8,189 nucleotides of DNA from a bacterium. GTDB lineage: Bacteria > Bdellovibrionota_C > UBA2361 > OMII01. The notes beneath the pieces were generated by a model that did not search any database, was not told the origin of the DNA, and saw only the letters and a program-made list of their open reading frames with translations. A program made the translations under genes and the position numbers. The stretch spans positions 1-8,189 of the forward strand of contig JAFMIS010000108.1 in the NCBI GenBank assembly GCA_017853915.1. The letters run 5' to 3'. Positions 6,707 to 8,189 of the stretch are shown piece after piece; positions within the stretch are counted from its first letter, which is position 1; the number at the start of each line of letters is the position of its first letter.

Positions 6707-8127
6707 TGGCGATGTTCGCTGATTTCCCGGTTCATATTATTCTTCGTGAGTTGGAGCGAGACGATCTACTGCCCGCGATCCTTTTTCGCACGGCTCGCCG
6801 ACAGTGCGATGCTGATGTAGAGGCGTTGAGTCGCTCTGAAGCGACGATACTTCCAGTGGAGCATCAAGCCCGTCTTGAGGGTGAAATTCAGAGGGTGATA
6901 GAGAAATACGCCTTCGATCCCTCATTCATAACCACCTATCCTCAATATCAAGCCCTCATCACCACTGGAGTGGGAGCGCATCACGATGGACAGCTCTTGA
7001 TGTGGCGTCTACTGCTCGAAGAGCTTATGTCACGTGGATTGTTGCGCCTGATGATCGCTACCGGCACGGTAGCGGCGGGAGTTGACTTTCCAGCTCGAAC
7101 AGCGGTGATCACCGCGCACAGTAAGCGAGGTTCTGAGGGGTTTAGCGTTCTCTCCTCAGCGGAGTTTCAGCAGATGGCAGGCCGCGCTGGTCGGCGAGGC
7201 AAAGACGCCGTGGGGATGTGTGTTATCACACCGAGTCGCTTCTCGGACGCGAGGGTCTTGTTGGAGGTTTCTAGGCGTCCCCCAGAGCCTCTACGGTCGG
7301 CGTATTTCGCCGCGCCTTCGACTGTGCTGAATCTTTTGAAGTATCGTAACGTGGATGATCTTCAATTTACGGTTGAGCGCAGTCTTGGTTCATTCTTGGA
7401 CCGCAAAGGAGCAAGTCGCCTCCGCGATGACGCGCTGAGCGAACAGTCCCGTATTGAAGAGGACTCAGGGTTGCGTGGCGAGAAGAGGAAAAAGGCCGAG
7501 AAGCGAGTGCGTCGCCTTCTTCGAGAGGCTGATGAGTTAGAGAAGAAGCAGGAGACGGCCCTGGCGCTCTCGCTTGAGGGGTTACGCGTGCTCGGTTACG
7601 TCGAGGGTGGAAGCCTTACGGAAAAGGGGAATTGGGCGGCTGAGCTGTGTACTAGTCTCGTGCTGGAGTTGGGTGAAGCGATCGCCGATAAGCTTTTCGA
7701 TGATTGTCCGATGTATGAATTGGTGGGGTTGATCGGCAGTATATCGGGAGATCCTCACCGGCCGTACTTTCGTTTGAAGGAGAATCCGATAACTCCGGAT
7801 CGCTATCACGCGATGGGCGTTATCGTCGAGCGAGTTCGTAAGGCATACCAAGGCGCTGGTGGAACTCAGGTATCCGTGTTGCCTGACGCCGCTCTGACGG
7901 TCATGACCTGGATGGATGCTGAGAACTGGAACGAGTTCGCGGGTCTTCTGCGTCTATCGGGTGTCGCGGATGGAGATGTGTCTCGATTGGTGGGGCAAAC
8001 GGCGGATCACTTAAATCAACTCTCGCGGCTTGAGAGGACCCACCCTGTTTTAGCGCAGACAGCCAAGGTTGCGCGGAGCCGTCTCTTGAGGCCCCCCTTC
8101 TCTGAGAACTTGATCACGATGGACTAA
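6706..8127 (+). CDS. Ski2/HelY-like RNA helicase, C-terminal half
   Basis: A 473-residue protein that supplies what the upstream gene lacks. Residues 8-33 (FPVHIILRELERDDLLPAILF and following) read as the end of the inter-domain linker plus motif IV. Then GVGAHHDGQL (88-97), motif V ATGTVAAGVDFPART (118-132) and motif VI QMAGRAGRRG (146-155) complete the second RecA domain. A charged, helical, coiled-coil-like stretch (about 235-285) and a DSHCT-type C-terminal region (LTEKGNWAAELCTSLVLELGEAI; later GDVSRLVGQTADHLNQL) follow, as in Ski2/Mtr4/HelY proteins. It has no Walker A or B and cannot hydrolyse ATP alone. The frame is -1 relative to the upstream half, with an in-frame stop at 6682-6684 just before the start, so a read-through would need a shift within 6685-6706. 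Start: ATG 6706 with GGAGG upstream; ATG 6712 is possible. Function as a two-part helicase is inferred. Confidence 0.87.
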   Translation: MAMFADFPVHIILRELERDDLLPAILFRTARRQCDADVEALSRSEATILPVEHQARLEGEIQRVIEKYAFDPSFITTYPQYQALITTGVGAHHDGQLLMWRLLLEELMSRGLLRLMIATGTVAAGVDFPARTAVITAHSKRGSEGFSVLSSAEFQQMAGRAGRRGKDAVGMCVITPSRFSDARVLLEVSRRPPEPLRSAYFAAPSTVLNLLKYRNVDDLQFTVERSLGSFLDRKGASRLRDDALSEQSRIEEDSGLRGEKRKKAEKRVRRLLREADELEKKQETALALSLEGLRVLGYVEGGSLTEKGNWAAELCTSLVLELGEAIADKLFDDCPMYELVGLIGSISGDPHRPYFRLKENPITPDRYHAMGVIVERVRKAYQGAGGTQVSVLPDAALTVMTWMDAENWNEFAGLLRLSGVADGDVSRLVGQTADHLNQLSRLERTHPVLAQTAKVARSRLLRPPFSENLITMD

Positions 8128-8141
8128 CCATGATCGACTAA

Positions 8142-8175
8142 GATCGCCTCGATTGATCAACTCTGTCGGGCGATC
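8142..8175. repeat. Inverted repeat after the helicase operon
   Basis: GATCGCC (8142-8148) is complementary to GGCGATC (8169-8175), 20 bases apart. No T-run follows before the window ends at 8189, so it is not a clear terminator. The surrounding 64 bases hold five GATC sites (8112, 8132, 8142, 8155, 8172). It may be part of a larger element cut off by the window edge. Confidence 0.4.
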
Positions 8176-8189
8176 GACCCTGCCAGGGG

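Overview
The window looks like part of the chromosome of a Gram-negative, proteobacteria-like organism, possibly a deltaproteobacterium in the broad sense. The basis is a CspA-type cold shock protein, a DusB-type tRNA enzyme, an ABC ATPase of the MlaF (envelope lipid transport) type, and a hybrid histidine kinase with the IAHDFNN H-box. The assignment below phylum level is weak. I see no transposase, integrase, CRISPR array, tRNA or rRNA.

Layout. Bases 146-1552 (+) encode a single-pass membrane protein with a C-terminal SH3-like domain. It converges on a cold shock protein gene (1686-2015, -) that has its own hairpin-plus-T-run terminator (1621-1661) and an unusual 38-residue acidic tail. Bases 2016-2573 form a 558-base intergenic region without a convincing gene, but with two blocks of nested base pairing (about 2180-2308 and 2341-2556). 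These may be a small RNA and/or a structured leader of the operon that follows.

From 2574 to 8127 five + strand genes are packed with overlaps or a 2-base gap, so they are almost certainly one operon: a soluble hybrid histidine kinase, a DusB-like tRNA-dihydrouridine synthase (GTG start at 4030), an MlaF-like ABC ATPase without its permease, and a Ski2/HelY-like RNA helicase carried on two reading frames. The N-terminal RecA domain (5873-6706) ends in an Arg/Gly-rich tail. The C-terminal RecA plus DSHCT-type half (6706-8127) starts at a TAATG stop/start overlap behind a GGAGG ribosome binding site. The break falls exactly in the linker between the two RecA domains.

Several products act on RNA (cold shock protein, Dus, helicase), and the intergenic region may encode a folded RNA. 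The kinase and the ABC ATPase do not share an obvious pathway with them. The most interesting items are the split helicase with its RG tail, the structured intergenic region, and the acidic-tailed cold shock protein.
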